From Pseudomonas benzenivorans (GTDB taxonomy: Bacteria > Pseudomonadota > Gammaproteobacteria > Pseudomonadales > Pseudomonadaceae), in assembly GCF_024397895.1 (NCBI RefSeq), contig NZ_CP073346.1:1984001-2048000 (forward strand): 64,000 nt of DNA. Reading direction: 5' to 3'. Below the pieces are notes generated by a model. It was not told where the DNA came from. It ran no database searches and saw only the letters and a program-made list of their open reading frames with translations. A program made the translations under genes and the position numbers. This document shows positions 13,284 through 21,898 of this stretch, in pieces. The first letter of the stretch is position 1. Every line of letters starts with the position of its first letter.

Positions 13284-14240
13284 ATGGCCCGCACCCTGAT
13301 CCGCAAGAACCCCAGCGTGTTCAAGACCCTGCCACTGTTCGTCGAAGCGGGTCCGGACAGGCTGAGCTACCAGGGCATCGGCCAGCCGCTCAACTTCACC
13401 CAGATGCTGGCGCGACGTCAGGCGATCAGCCTCGGCGACAGCCAGCGCTTCGCCGTGGAACTGGCCAACCTGGGGGTGTCGGTGCGCCTGACCCTCAGCT
13501 GGCAAGGCCGCGAATACTGGCTGCTGGTGCGCCAACGGCGCCTCGACCGCGGCGACGTGGTGCTCAAGCTGATCTCCGGCTACGTGCCCACCCACGAGCT
13601 GAACCTGCCGCTGCACACCGCGATCCAGGAAGTCGCCGAGGAATGCCTGGTGGAGACGCCGGAAGGCTGGCTGTATGGCCGCTTTGGCGACACCTGGCTG
13701 CCGGCACCCTACGAGCGCGCCCTGCATTACCGCGAGGCCGCGCACTTTCGCCTCAGCCCGCTGTCCGGCGCGGCGCGCCCGGTGCAGTGCGGAAACCTGA
13801 CCCTGCTCGAGCGCCCGCGCGCCTACGTGCACCTGCCGACCGCCTCCCTGCAGCTGGTCTACGACCTGTGCCTGGAGCTGCCGAAAGAGGCCAGGTCCCC
13901 CAGCCTGTTTCACGTCGACGAGCACCTGGAGGATGGCCAGCTGGTCGCCCGCCTCGACCGCATGCGCCCCGACCTGTACCTGATACCCCTGCACAACGGC
14001 AAACCGAGCGCCGAACTGCTGACCCTCAGGGAGGGCAAGTTGGAAGCCGCCAGCACCCGGGGCCTGTGGCTGGCGGAGAGCTTTGCGCCACAGGACGGCT
14101 GGCTGGTGCGTGAAGAACGCATTCGCTGGAAGGACTGGCTGAAGCTCCAGGGCCTCACAGCCTCGACGAGCAATGGCGGCAGGGCAACCGGCCAACCGCC
14201 AACGCCGCCGCTCGGGATGGACGCCGCCGGCTCCACCTGA
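13284..14240 (+). CDS. Uncharacterised conserved protein with a Nudix-like signature
   Basis: A 318-residue soluble protein. I recall relatives being labelled 'metal ABC transporter ATPase' in Pseudomonas genomes, but no Walker A, Walker B or ABC signature is visible. Residues 78-123 instead look like a Nudix domain: a strand ending WLLVRQRR, then Gly99-x5-Glu105, and QEVAEECLV at 115-123, close to the REUxEExGU core with a two-residue longer spacer and Leu in place of the final Gly. AAGGAA precedes the ATG, and a run of nine C lies just upstream. It is probably read through from the aldo/keto reductase, 39 bases away. Confidence 0.75.
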   Translation: MARTLIRKNPSVFKTLPLFVEAGPDRLSYQGIGQPLNFTQMLARRQAISLGDSQRFAVELANLGVSVRLTLSWQGREYWLLVRQRRLDRGDVVLKLISGYVPTHELNLPLHTAIQEVAEECLVETPEGWLYGRFGDTWLPAPYERALHYREAAHFRLSPLSGAARPVQCGNLTLLERPRAYVHLPTASLQLVYDLCLELPKEARSPSLFHVDEHLEDGQLVARLDRMRPDLYLIPLHNGKPSAELLTLREGKLEAASTRGLWLAESFAPQDGWLVREERIRWKDWLKLQGLTASTSNGGRATGQPPTPPLGMDAAGST

Positions 14241-14277
14241 AGGCCCTGACGGCAGACCAGGCAGGGCGGCCAAGCGG

Positions 14278-15699
14278 TTACTTGCTGCGAATCTTCTCGA
14301 CGATGGCGGTGGTCGAGCTGTTCTCCACCAGGCCGAGCACCCGCACCTCACCGCCATAGGCGGTGACGATCTCGGCACCGACCACCTGGTCGATGCCGTA
14401 GTCGCCGCCCTTGACCAGCACATCGGGCTGCACCAGCTCGAGCAGGCGCTCCGGGGTGTCCTCGGCGAAGCTCACCACCCAGTCCACCGCGCCGAGCCCG
14501 GCCAGCACGGCCATGCGCCGGTCCACCGAGTTGATCGGCCGGCCGGGGCCCTTGAGGCGACTGACCGAGGCGTCGTCGTTGACCGCCAGCACCAGGCGAT
14601 CGCCCTGGGCCCGGGCCTGCTCCAGGTAGGTCACGTGGCCGGCGTGGAGGATGTCGAAGCAACCGTTGGTGAAGACGATCTTCTCGCCATGGGCGCGGGC
14701 GTCCTCGATGGCCAGCAGCAGCTGATCCAGGCTCAGCACACCGCGCTCGGAGCCCTGCTCGCGCTGCACCGCGCGGCGCAGCTCGGGGGCGCTGATCGCC
14801 GCGGTGCCGAGCTTGCCGACCACGATGCCCGCCGCCAGGTTGGCCAGGGCCACCGCCTGCGGCAACTCCTCGCCGGCGGCCAGGCTGGCGGCCAGGGTGG
14901 AGATCACCGTGTCGCCGGCACCGGTGACATCGAACACCTCGCGGGCACGGGCCGGCAAGTGCAGCGGCGCGTGGTCCGGGCGCAGCAGGGTCATGCCGTG
15001 CTCGCCGCGGGTCACCAGCAGCGCGCCGAGGTCCAGCTCGCGCATCAGCGCCGCACCCTTGGCCACCAGCTCGGCCTCGTCGGCGCAGCGACCGACGATG
15101 GTCTCGAACTCGTTGAGGTTGGGGGTGATCAGGCTGGCGCCGCGGTAGATGGAGAAGTCCTTGCCCTTGGGATCGGCCAGCACCGGGATACCGCGCGCGC
15201 GGGCGGCCTGCACCAGGACCTGATGATTCTTCAGCGCGCCCTTGCCGTAGTCCGACAGCACCAGCACCTTGACGCCCTCGAGCAGCGCCTCGACATCACG
15301 GGCGATGGCCTCGGCATCGGTGCTGAAGGCCTCCTCGAAGTCCATGCGCAACAGCTGCTGATGGCGGCTCAGAACCCGCAACTTGACGATGGTCGGCTGG
15401 TGCGCAATGCGCTGGAAGCGGGTCTTCACCCCCACCGCCTGCAGGCTGTTGCTCAGACTGTCGGCGGCCTCGTCGGCACCGGTCACCCCGACCAGCACGG
15501 CAGGAGCACCGAGGGCGGCGATGTTCAGGGCGACGTTGGCCGCGCCGCCGGGGCGGTCCTCGATCTGCTCGACCTTGACCACCGGCACCGGCGCTTCGGG
15601 GGATATCCGCGAGGTGCCGCCATGCCAGTAACGATCGAGCATGACATCACCCACCACCAGAACGGGGGCTTGGTCGAAACGGGGCATGGACAACTTCAT
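14278..15699 (-). CDS. hldE: Bifunctional heptose 7-phosphate kinase / heptose 1-phosphate adenylyltransferase
   Basis: Makes ADP-D-glycero-beta-D-manno-heptose, the precursor of the LPS inner-core heptoses. The N-terminal ribokinase domain shows DVMLDRYWHG and the GAGDT anion-hole motif; the C-terminal cytidylyltransferase-like domain shows FTNGCFDILHAGH with the HxGH nucleotide-binding motif. The 473 residues match HldE. The ATG at 15699 follows GGAG; the longer open frame upstream has no ribosome site. It supplies substrate for WaaC and WaaF, encoded about 19 kb away in the same window. Confidence 0.96.
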   Translation of the reverse strand: MKLSMPRFDQAPVLVVGDVMLDRYWHGGTSRISPEAPVPVVKVEQIEDRPGGAANVALNIAALGAPAVLVGVTGADEAADSLSNSLQAVGVKTRFQRIAHQPTIVKLRVLSRHQQLLRMDFEEAFSTDAEAIARDVEALLEGVKVLVLSDYGKGALKNHQVLVQAARARGIPVLADPKGKDFSIYRGASLITPNLNEFETIVGRCADEAELVAKGAALMRELDLGALLVTRGEHGMTLLRPDHAPLHLPARAREVFDVTGAGDTVISTLAASLAAGEELPQAVALANLAAGIVVGKLGTAAISAPELRRAVQREQGSERGVLSLDQLLLAIEDARAHGEKIVFTNGCFDILHAGHVTYLEQARAQGDRLVLAVNDDASVSRLKGPGRPINSVDRRMAVLAGLGAVDWVVSFAEDTPERLLELVQPDVLVKGGDYGIDQVVGAEIVTAYGGEVRVLGLVENSSTTAIVEKIRSK

Positions 15700-15799
15700 G
15701 GGGACTCCGGAGCGGCAAAATCGCCGCAGATCATAGCATGTGGGGTGAGCCACCAGCGGCGCGCGGGCGCGGGCTGGGGGCGCCGGGTGTGCGACCCGT

Positions 15800-17194
15800 C
15801 TACAGGGCGCGCACCCAGAACAGTTCGTGACGGCGGACGGCCTTGCGGAAGAATTCGTCCTCGCCGCTGGCCGGCCAGCGGCGCCCGGCGAGCAGCCGCT
15901 GGATCAGCCGGCGCACACGCTTCTTCGCCGGCAGCGGCCCCTGCAGGTCGTGCTGCATGGCCAGCGCCATGGCCTTGTCCACCTGCACCTCGGCGCTCAG
16001 GCCCGGGCTCCACAGACCGTCGGCCGGCAGCGGTTCGATGGCCGGCGGCAGGGCGATGCCCTGGCCGGCCGGGCCCATGGGCCAGCGGTCGTTGTCATGC
16101 AGGTGATTGGCATAGAGCAGCAGGGTCTGCGGCTTCCAGCTGCTGCGCCCGATCGCCTCGTGCAGGGCGCGGGTCGCGGCGACATGGTCGCTGTGGGGAT
16201 CCAGCTCCGGGTGCGGGGTGACCAGTACCACGGGGCGGTAGTGCTCCAGCAGCGCCGCCAGGTCCGCCACCAGATTCCGCCAGCTGGCCAGCCCATCACT
16301 ATCGCCGGGCAGCGGCAACGGGTTGTGCTGGCGGGCGCTGCGGATATCGCGTTCGCCGGATTCGCGGGAGCCGAACCCCTGTTCGGGCTGCTCCGCCATC
16401 GCCGGCAGCTGCAGGCAGTAGTAGCCGAGCTGCACACAGCGCTGTGCAGGGATCCCGCCCCACAGCGGCACCGCCAGGCTGTCCCAGGTGCGCAGGCGGC
16501 CCTTGAGGCGCGCCGCCGCAGCCTGATCCAGGCCCAGGCGGCGATAGGCGTCGGCCTCGATCTCGCCCTGGGTCAGGGTGACGATGCTTGCCTGCGCGGC
16601 GCGACTGTAGAGGCCGAAAGCGGCCAGTTCGGCATCGTCGGCGTGGGGGGCGATGACCATCAGCCGCTGCCGGGCGTAATCGGGATTGCGCAGTGCATGG
16701 AGTGTGGCGCTGGCGCCCAGGCGACAGAAGCGCCCGCGAATCGGCAGGCCCCGCCCGGCAAGGACCTCGCCCTGGCCGGACAGATTGAGGTAACGCCGCC
16801 CACTGACACCACGCTCGAAGTCCTGGCGATCGTCGCCGACCCGCACCCCGGGGTCGAGCCAGCGCCCCAGCCAGCTGGCGCGGACGTCCAGCTGCAGGAT
16901 CAGGGTGTCGGCGCCGGCGAAATCACCGTCCACCGTCAGCAAGCCATCGACCACTCGCGCCGGCAGCTGCCGGGTGGCCGGCGGAAACTCATAGCGGTAG
17001 TCATCGCCGGGCGAATAGAACAGGTGATCGGCGAACCAGGCCTCGTGTGCGATCCAGCCCAGCACCAGCAACAGCGGCACCAGCCACCAGGCCAGCAGGA
17101 CGCCCAGCAGCGCCAGCAGCAGCAAGCCGACCAGCAAGGCGATGCGCTTGTGCCGACGGTGACGGTTGAGCAGCAGCTGCTTGCGCCCGGCCAT
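15800..17194 (-). CDS. dnpA: PIG-L family de-N-acetylase (DnpA-like)
   Basis: A 464-residue protein with a basic N-terminus, two hydrophobic stretches at about residues 17-48, and a PIG-L deacetylase domain. Zinc-site motifs are APHADDAE (the PHxDDE-like site) and HPELDPHSDH. In P. aeruginosa the homologue DnpA is reported to affect fluoroquinolone tolerance and persister formation, and its place among LPS genes suggests it deacetylates a surface sugar. The start ATG lies 2 bases after the mig-14 stop, so the two are translated together. The exact substrate is unknown. Confidence 0.85.
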   Translation of the reverse strand: MAGRKQLLLNRHRRHKRIALLVGLLLLALLGVLLAWWLVPLLLVLGWIAHEAWFADHLFYSPGDDYRYEFPPATRQLPARVVDGLLTVDGDFAGADTLILQLDVRASWLGRWLDPGVRVGDDRQDFERGVSGRRYLNLSGQGEVLAGRGLPIRGRFCRLGASATLHALRNPDYARQRLMVIAPHADDAELAAFGLYSRAAQASIVTLTQGEIEADAYRRLGLDQAAAARLKGRLRTWDSLAVPLWGGIPAQRCVQLGYYCLQLPAMAEQPEQGFGSRESGERDIRSARQHNPLPLPGDSDGLASWRNLVADLAALLEHYRPVVLVTPHPELDPHSDHVAATRALHEAIGRSSWKPQTLLLYANHLHDNDRWPMGPAGQGIALPPAIEPLPADGLWSPGLSAEVQVDKAMALAMQHDLQGPLPAKKRVRRLIQRLLAGRRWPASGEDEFFRKAVRRHELFWVRAL

Positions 17195-17196
17195 GT

Positions 17197-18093
17197 TCAC
17201 ACCTGATAGACCGGCACGCGATTGCACCAGCGATCCTTGTATTCCCGATCGGCGCGGCCGAAGGAATAGCGCAGCGGCTTGCCCAGGGCGCGGGCATCGG
17301 CCCAGGCGGTCTGGGTATTGACGAAACTGAGCACGCTGCCGGGGCTGAACTCGCGGTTCTGCGGGTCGACGCCGCCGTTGATGTACTCCAGGCTGACCCA
17401 CTGCGGCGCCTCGACCCGGTAGAGCACCTGGATGGCCACGGGTTCGTCGTTGAGGTAGATCAGCGACCCGGTCATGAACTCGCGCATCAGCGCGAATACC
17501 TCGGCCAGGTGCGCCTTGCCGGTCGCCTCGAAGCCCCAGCGGCGCTGGAACAGATCGGCGTAGATCGTCGCCTGTTCGCCGGCGCTCAGCTCCAGCATCG
17601 GCCGGATCACCCCGCCCGCCTCTTCCAGCAGACGCTGCTCGCGGCGCTGGTTGTAGCGGAACTTCTTGCTGTACTGCTCCGGCTCACGCGCCAGGGCCAG
17701 GCCCTCGGGCTGTTCGCGCAGCGAGGTGATGCGCTCGCTATGCAGATCAGAAACGTAGCGCGCCTTGTGCCGCAACTGCACCCGCGCGTCAGGGGCCAGC
17801 GGCGGGATGATCTCGGCGTTGCCCAGGTCGAACAGCCCGCGGCGGCCTTGTTTTTTCAGCACATCCTTGGACAGCGCCATATGACGCCCCCAAGTGGCTA
17901 TAGCGGCCTTCAGCTCCCCCTGTTGCGCCCAGCCCAGATAGCGCACCGGGATACCCGCCAGATCGGCCAGGCGCTCGACGACCTGGGGGTGGGTGGCGAC
18001 GCTGCCGCCATGACGCTGCCAGAGCTCGGCATAGGTGGCGGCATCGATAGGGGTCCAGCCCTGCTCGCGCCAGAAGCGCAGATGACTCAGCAT
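17197..18093 (-). CDS. mig-14: Mig-14 family protein
   Basis: A 298-residue protein of the Mig-14 family, which carries a GNAT-like fold and is linked to resistance to antimicrobial peptides in Salmonella and P. aeruginosa. Conserved stretches include WGRHMALSKD, KKFRYNQRREQ and a C-terminal RYSFGRADREYKDRW. The ATG at 18093 shares one base with the msbA stop (TGATG). It therefore sits inside an msbA-mig-14-dnpA unit. The biochemical activity is not established; peptidyl or acyl transfer is a guess from the fold. Confidence 0.87.
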   Translation of the reverse strand: MLSHLRFWREQGWTPIDAATYAELWQRHGGSVATHPQVVERLADLAGIPVRYLGWAQQGELKAAIATWGRHMALSKDVLKKQGRRGLFDLGNAEIIPPLAPDARVQLRHKARYVSDLHSERITSLREQPEGLALAREPEQYSKKFRYNQRREQRLLEEAGGVIRPMLELSAGEQATIYADLFQRRWGFEATGKAHLAEVFALMREFMTGSLIYLNDEPVAIQVLYRVEAPQWVSLEYINGGVDPQNREFSPGSVLSFVNTQTAWADARALGKPLRYSFGRADREYKDRWCNRVPVYQV

Positions 18094-19910
18094 CAAACGT
18101 CCTGCTCCACCACGGTTTCGCCGCCAACCTCGAACTGCTTGGCGTGCAGGCGCGCGTAGTAGCCGTTCTGCGCCAGCAGCTCGCGGTGCGTACCGCGCTC
18201 GACGATACGCCCCTGGTCCATCACCAGAATCAGGTCGGCCTTCTCGATGGTACTCAGGCGGTGGGCGATGACCAGGGTCGTGCGCCCCTTCATCACCTCG
18301 TCCAGCGCCGCCTGGATATGCCGCTCGGACTCGGTGTCCAGCGCCGAGGTGGCCTCGTCGAGCACCAGCAGCGGGGCATCCTTGAGCAGGGCCCGGGCAA
18401 TCGCCAGGCGCTGGCGCTGGCCGCCGGAGAGCAGCACGCCGTTCTCGCCGACCAGGGTGTCGTAGCCTTCCGGCATGGCGCTGATGAACTCGTCGGCATA
18501 GGCCGCCTCGGACGCGCGACGCACCTGCTCGAGCGGCGCGCCGGCCACGTCTCCGTAGGCGATGTTGTTGGCCACCGTATCGTTGAACAGGGTGACGTGC
18601 TGGGTGACCAGGGCGATGTGCCGGCGCAGGTTGCGCAGCTTGTAGTCCTCGACATCCAGGCCATCCAGAAGGATCTGCCCCTGATCGTGGTGGTAGAAGC
18701 GCGGAATCAGGCTGGCCAGGGTCGACTTGCCACTGCCGGAGCGCCCCACCAGGGCGACCATCTGCCCGGGCTCGACACTGAAGGAAATATCGTTCAGCAC
18801 CGGCTTCTCGGCCCCCGGATAGACGAAACTCAGGTCGCGCACCTCGAGGCGGCCGCTGACCCGCTCCCGCTCCTGGGTACCGTGATCGACCTCCGGCGCC
18901 TCGTCCAACTGCTCGAAGATGCTCTCCGCGCCGGCCACACCTTTCTGAATGGTCGAGCTCACCTCGGACAACTGGCGGATCGGCTTGGGCAATAACCCGG
19001 CCAGGGTGATATAGGCCACCAGGTCACCGGCGGAGGCATCACCGCGCATGAACAACACCAGGAACATCAGCACCGCCATGGCGCTGTAGATCACCAGCTG
19101 CAGCATGGGCGTGTAGACCGCGCCGGTCTTGGTCATGCGCAGCTGCTTTTCCGTGTTGCTCATGCTGGAATTGAGGAAGCGCTCCTGCTCGTAGGCCTCG
19201 CCGCCGAAGCTGCGCACCACCCGATAGCCCTGGATGGTTTCCGAGGCGACGTGGGTGACGTCGCCCATGGCCACCTGGATCTTCTTGCTCTGCTTGCGGA
19301 ACTTGCGGCTGGCACTGCTGACCATCACGCCGATCACCGGAAGGATGGCAACCATCACCAGGGTCAGCTTCCAGTTCATCCACAGCAGGGTGGCGAACAG
19401 GAAGATCACCGTCATCCCTTCGCGGATGACCACCTTGATCGCGTCGGTTGCCGCACCGGTGACCATGGTCACGTTGAAGGTGATGCGCGAGATCAGGTGC
19501 CCCGAGTTGTGGTTGTCGAAATAGCGGTTGGGCAGGACCAGCAGGTTGTTGAACAGGGCCACGCGCAGATCATGCACCAGCCCCAGCGACACCTTGGCGA
19601 GGAAGTAGTTGCCCAGATAGGAGCCAATGCCCTGCCACAGCGCGATCAGCACAATCAGCAGCGGCACCGCCTCGACCAACTGCAGATCCTGAAGGTAGGG
19701 AACGCCTGGAAACAGGCTGGCTGCAGGGTTGGACAGGCCGTCGACGAAGTACTTGAGCACATAGCCGAACATGGGCTGGGTCGAGGCAAAAATCAGGAAG
19801 CCCAGGATACTCAGCATGAAGAGTCCCAAATAGGGACGAACATACGAGAGCAAGCGCAGATAGATCTTCAGACTCGATGTGGAGTCCTGGCTTGCAGCTT
19901 TTTCGCTCAT
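18093..19910 (-). CDS. msbA: Lipid A export ATP-binding/permease protein
   Basis: Homodimeric ABC half-transporter that flips lipid A-core across the inner membrane. The 605 residues hold an N-terminal six-helix membrane domain (to about residue 340) and a C-terminal ATPase. The ATPase carries Walker A GRSGSGKST, signature LSGGQ, Walker B LLVLDEATSALD and the switch His in VIAHRLS. The ATG is at 19910, and the divergent waaL-like gene begins 147 bases away. It leads the msbA-mig-14-dnpA operon. Its substrate is the product of the waa genes nearby. Confidence 0.96.
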   Translation of the reverse strand: MSEKAASQDSTSSLKIYLRLLSYVRPYLGLFMLSILGFLIFASTQPMFGYVLKYFVDGLSNPAASLFPGVPYLQDLQLVEAVPLLIVLIALWQGIGSYLGNYFLAKVSLGLVHDLRVALFNNLLVLPNRYFDNHNSGHLISRITFNVTMVTGAATDAIKVVIREGMTVIFLFATLLWMNWKLTLVMVAILPVIGVMVSSASRKFRKQSKKIQVAMGDVTHVASETIQGYRVVRSFGGEAYEQERFLNSSMSNTEKQLRMTKTGAVYTPMLQLVIYSAMAVLMFLVLFMRGDASAGDLVAYITLAGLLPKPIRQLSEVSSTIQKGVAGAESIFEQLDEAPEVDHGTQERERVSGRLEVRDLSFVYPGAEKPVLNDISFSVEPGQMVALVGRSGSGKSTLASLIPRFYHHDQGQILLDGLDVEDYKLRNLRRHIALVTQHVTLFNDTVANNIAYGDVAGAPLEQVRRASEAAYADEFISAMPEGYDTLVGENGVLLSGGQRQRLAIARALLKDAPLLVLDEATSALDTESERHIQAALDEVMKGRTTLVIAHRLSTIEKADLILVMDQGRIVERGTHRELLAQNGYYARLHAKQFEVGGETVVEQDV

Positions 19911-19965
19911 CGGGTGGGGCCTTGGATCGTATAAAAGCGGGATACTATCACAGCGCCGAAGCCTG

Positions 19966-19992
19966 GGATTGAGGGGACAAGTGTCTCAATCC
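19966..19992. promoter_or_regulatory. Inverted repeat in the msbA/waaL divergent region
   Basis: GGATTGAG and CTCAATCC are exact 8-base inverted arms around an 11-base spacer. It lies roughly midway in the 147-base gap between divergent msbA and the ligase gene. It could be an operator for both or an RNA hairpin in one leader. Confidence 0.45.
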
Positions 19993-20057
19993 GCAAGAAA
20001 TTCACCGCCTGTTCCAGTAGAATCGCCGCCTCCTAGCCAGCTCGAAAGCAGAGGCAG

Positions 20058-21242
20058 ATGCACTCAACCACCGCCAACCTGCGCCAGCGCAGCTTCACGT
20101 TCATCTGCAACTGGCTGCTGCCACTGGGGCTACTTTGTCTGCTGATCGGCCTGCCTCTGCTCCCCGACCGCAGTATCTATCACAAGCTGTTTTACGCACT
20201 GATCGCGGCGCCTGCCCTGGTGGCCTTGCTGCTCCGCCCGCAGGAACTCAGGCTGTTGCTGCGGGAACCCATCGTCCTTGCGTTTCTCGCCTATGCCGCC
20301 TGGGCGCTGCTGAGCATCAGTTGGTCCGATACCGACGCCTCCATCGGCAGCCTGCTGAAACGCCCGTTGTATATCTTCATGCTAGTGGCTGGTTGCTGCT
20401 TGCTGACCCAACAAAATCAACGGCGCTTTACCCACTGTATGCTTATTGCGGCCCTCGCGGTGCTCCCAATTGCCTTCTATGCTCTCGCCGAAGTCGCCAC
20501 AACATGGAAGCCCGGCCACAGGCTGGTCGGAACAGGCGCGCTGGACAACCCGCTGCTGAGCTCCCACCTGTTCGGCTTCTTCTGCATCCTGTGGCTCGGC
20601 CTCGGAATGACACTGCCGCGCCAGCAAGGCTGGCTCGCCGCGCTCCCCGTACTGGTACTGGGGGTAACGCTGCTGGCCACAGGTTCCCGCACGCCCCTTC
20701 TCGCGGCCTCGCTGGCCGGCGCCTGGCTGGCCCTGGCCTGCTGGAACAAACGCTCGATAGCGCTGACCCTGATCGGCCTCTCTGCCCTGAGCACCCTGCT
20801 GCTGCTTTATCCCGAGGCGCTGCTAGCCCGCGGAACCTCCTATCGACTCGAGCTCTGGCAAGACACGCTGAGCAGAATCAGCCAGAAACCCTGGCTGGGA
20901 TTTGGCTTCGATGCCCAACTGGCAATTCAGCTCCCGGGGTTCTCGGTACCGTTCAGTGAACCCCACAGCTTTGCCATCGGCGTGCTCTACTACACCGGAA
21001 TCATCGGACTTTGTCTGTGGTTCGCCATGCACCTGGTGGCGCTGCGGCAGTGCTGGGTGAACCGGGCCAACTACCTATTCGTAATCGCCGGCGCCCTCAT
21101 GGTCTATGGCCTCGGTGGCGGTCTGGCCGAAGGCGGTGGAATACTCGCAAGACCCAAAGAGCACTGGTTCCTGACCTGGATCCCCTTGGCGCTGATAGCT
21201 GCACTCAGCTTTTCTCAACGAACCTCGGGGACGCGCACCTGA
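20058..21242 (+). CDS. waaL: O-antigen ligase family membrane protein (WaaL-like)
   Basis: A 394-residue polytopic membrane protein with about ten to twelve hydrophobic helices and the Wzy_C/WaaL pattern. Conserved residues are GSRTPLLAASLAG (catalytic-region Arg) and the periplasmic EPHSFAIGVLYYTG with the family His. WaaL joins undecaprenyl-linked O antigen to lipid A-core on the periplasmic side. Location beside msbA fits. Codon and base use is noticeably less GC-rich than in the flanking genes (33 G/C of 60 at 20401-20460). A Wzy polymerase is the alternative, but no O-antigen cluster is present here. Confidence 0.82.
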   Translation: MHSTTANLRQRSFTFICNWLLPLGLLCLLIGLPLLPDRSIYHKLFYALIAAPALVALLLRPQELRLLLREPIVLAFLAYAAWALLSISWSDTDASIGSLLKRPLYIFMLVAGCCLLTQQNQRRFTHCMLIAALAVLPIAFYALAEVATTWKPGHRLVGTGALDNPLLSSHLFGFFCILWLGLGMTLPRQQGWLAALPVLVLGVTLLATGSRTPLLAASLAGAWLALACWNKRSIALTLIGLSALSTLLLLYPEALLARGTSYRLELWQDTLSRISQKPWLGFGFDAQLAIQLPGFSVPFSEPHSFAIGVLYYTGIIGLCLWFAMHLVALRQCWVNRANYLFVIAGALMVYGLGGGLAEGGGILARPKEHWFLTWIPLALIAALSFSQRTSGTRT

Positions 21243-21880
21243 TGCATCGACTGTCGCAGAAAGAGCTCGACGGACTCACGGAAAACGCTGCGGTGCTGGA
21301 AAGCGACGGCCTCGGCGCAAAGGTGCTGAAGCTGAACGACGGCAGCTTTCTCAAGCTCTTCCGCAAACGCTCGCGCTGGTCCAGCGAGACGCTGCGCCCC
21401 TATGCCAGGCGCTTCGCCGAGAATGCCAGAGATTTGCAGCGCCTCGGCTTTACCAGCCCGGAGATCATTCAGGTCTATGCCCTGCCCGGCCCGATCAATG
21501 CGACCGCCGTGCACTACTGGCCGCTTCCGGGCAAGACCTTGCGCCAGGCGCTTAGCCAGAGCTCGCCCGAGCAACGGCGAGCCCTGGTGGAAAGATTTGG
21601 CGAGCTGCTGGCGAAGCTGCATGAAGCCGGGGTGTATTTCCGCTCGGTACATCTGGGCAATGTGCTGGTGCTACCCGACGGCCAGTTCGGCCTGATCGAC
21701 CTGGCGGACATGCGCATCGGCCGCTTCCCGCTCAGCCTGGGCAAACGCCAGCGCAACTTGAAGCACATGCGCCGTTATGCCGAAGATAATCGCTGGCTGT
21801 TCGAGGAAAACCGCGACGCGTTGCGCGCCGGATACAGCAGGCCAGCCCCGAGAAAGGCACAGCAGCTGTTCCCCGGCTGA
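21242..21880 (+). CDS. LPS-type small kinase ('toluene tolerance' family)
   Basis: A 212-residue kinase-fold protein whose ATG overlaps the ligase stop (TGATG), so the two are co-translated. The N-lobe Lys is in GSFLKLFRKR, the catalytic-loop equivalent is FRSVHLGNVLV with Asn, and the DFG equivalent is LIDLADM. The usual catalytic Asp two residues after His is not obvious (H-L-G-N), so activity should not be assumed. Relatives carry the label 'toluene tolerance protein', and one occurs beside waaL in P. aeruginosa (PA4998, from memory). Probably phosphorylates, or once phosphorylated, a core sugar. Confidence 0.78.
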   Translation: MHRLSQKELDGLTENAAVLESDGLGAKVLKLNDGSFLKLFRKRSRWSSETLRPYARRFAENARDLQRLGFTSPEIIQVYALPGPINATAVHYWPLPGKTLRQALSQSSPEQRRALVERFGELLAKLHEAGVYFRSVHLGNVLVLPDGQFGLIDLADMRIGRFPLSLGKRQRNLKHMRRYAEDNRWLFEENRDALRAGYSRPAPRKAQQLFPG

Positions 21881-21898
21881 CTGGTTCTGGTCTGGCTG

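Noticed and set aside
12432..14423. A 663-codon minus-strand frame over the aldo/keto reductase and the Nudix-like gene
   Set aside because: Antisense composition only; the plus-strand genes have ribosome sites and catalytic motifs.
21242..21880. Naming this gene as Kdo kinase KdkA
   Set aside because: The catalytic loop is V-H-L-G-N without a clear Asp, and the family is known mainly as 'toluene tolerance' proteins; a specific substrate is not supported.
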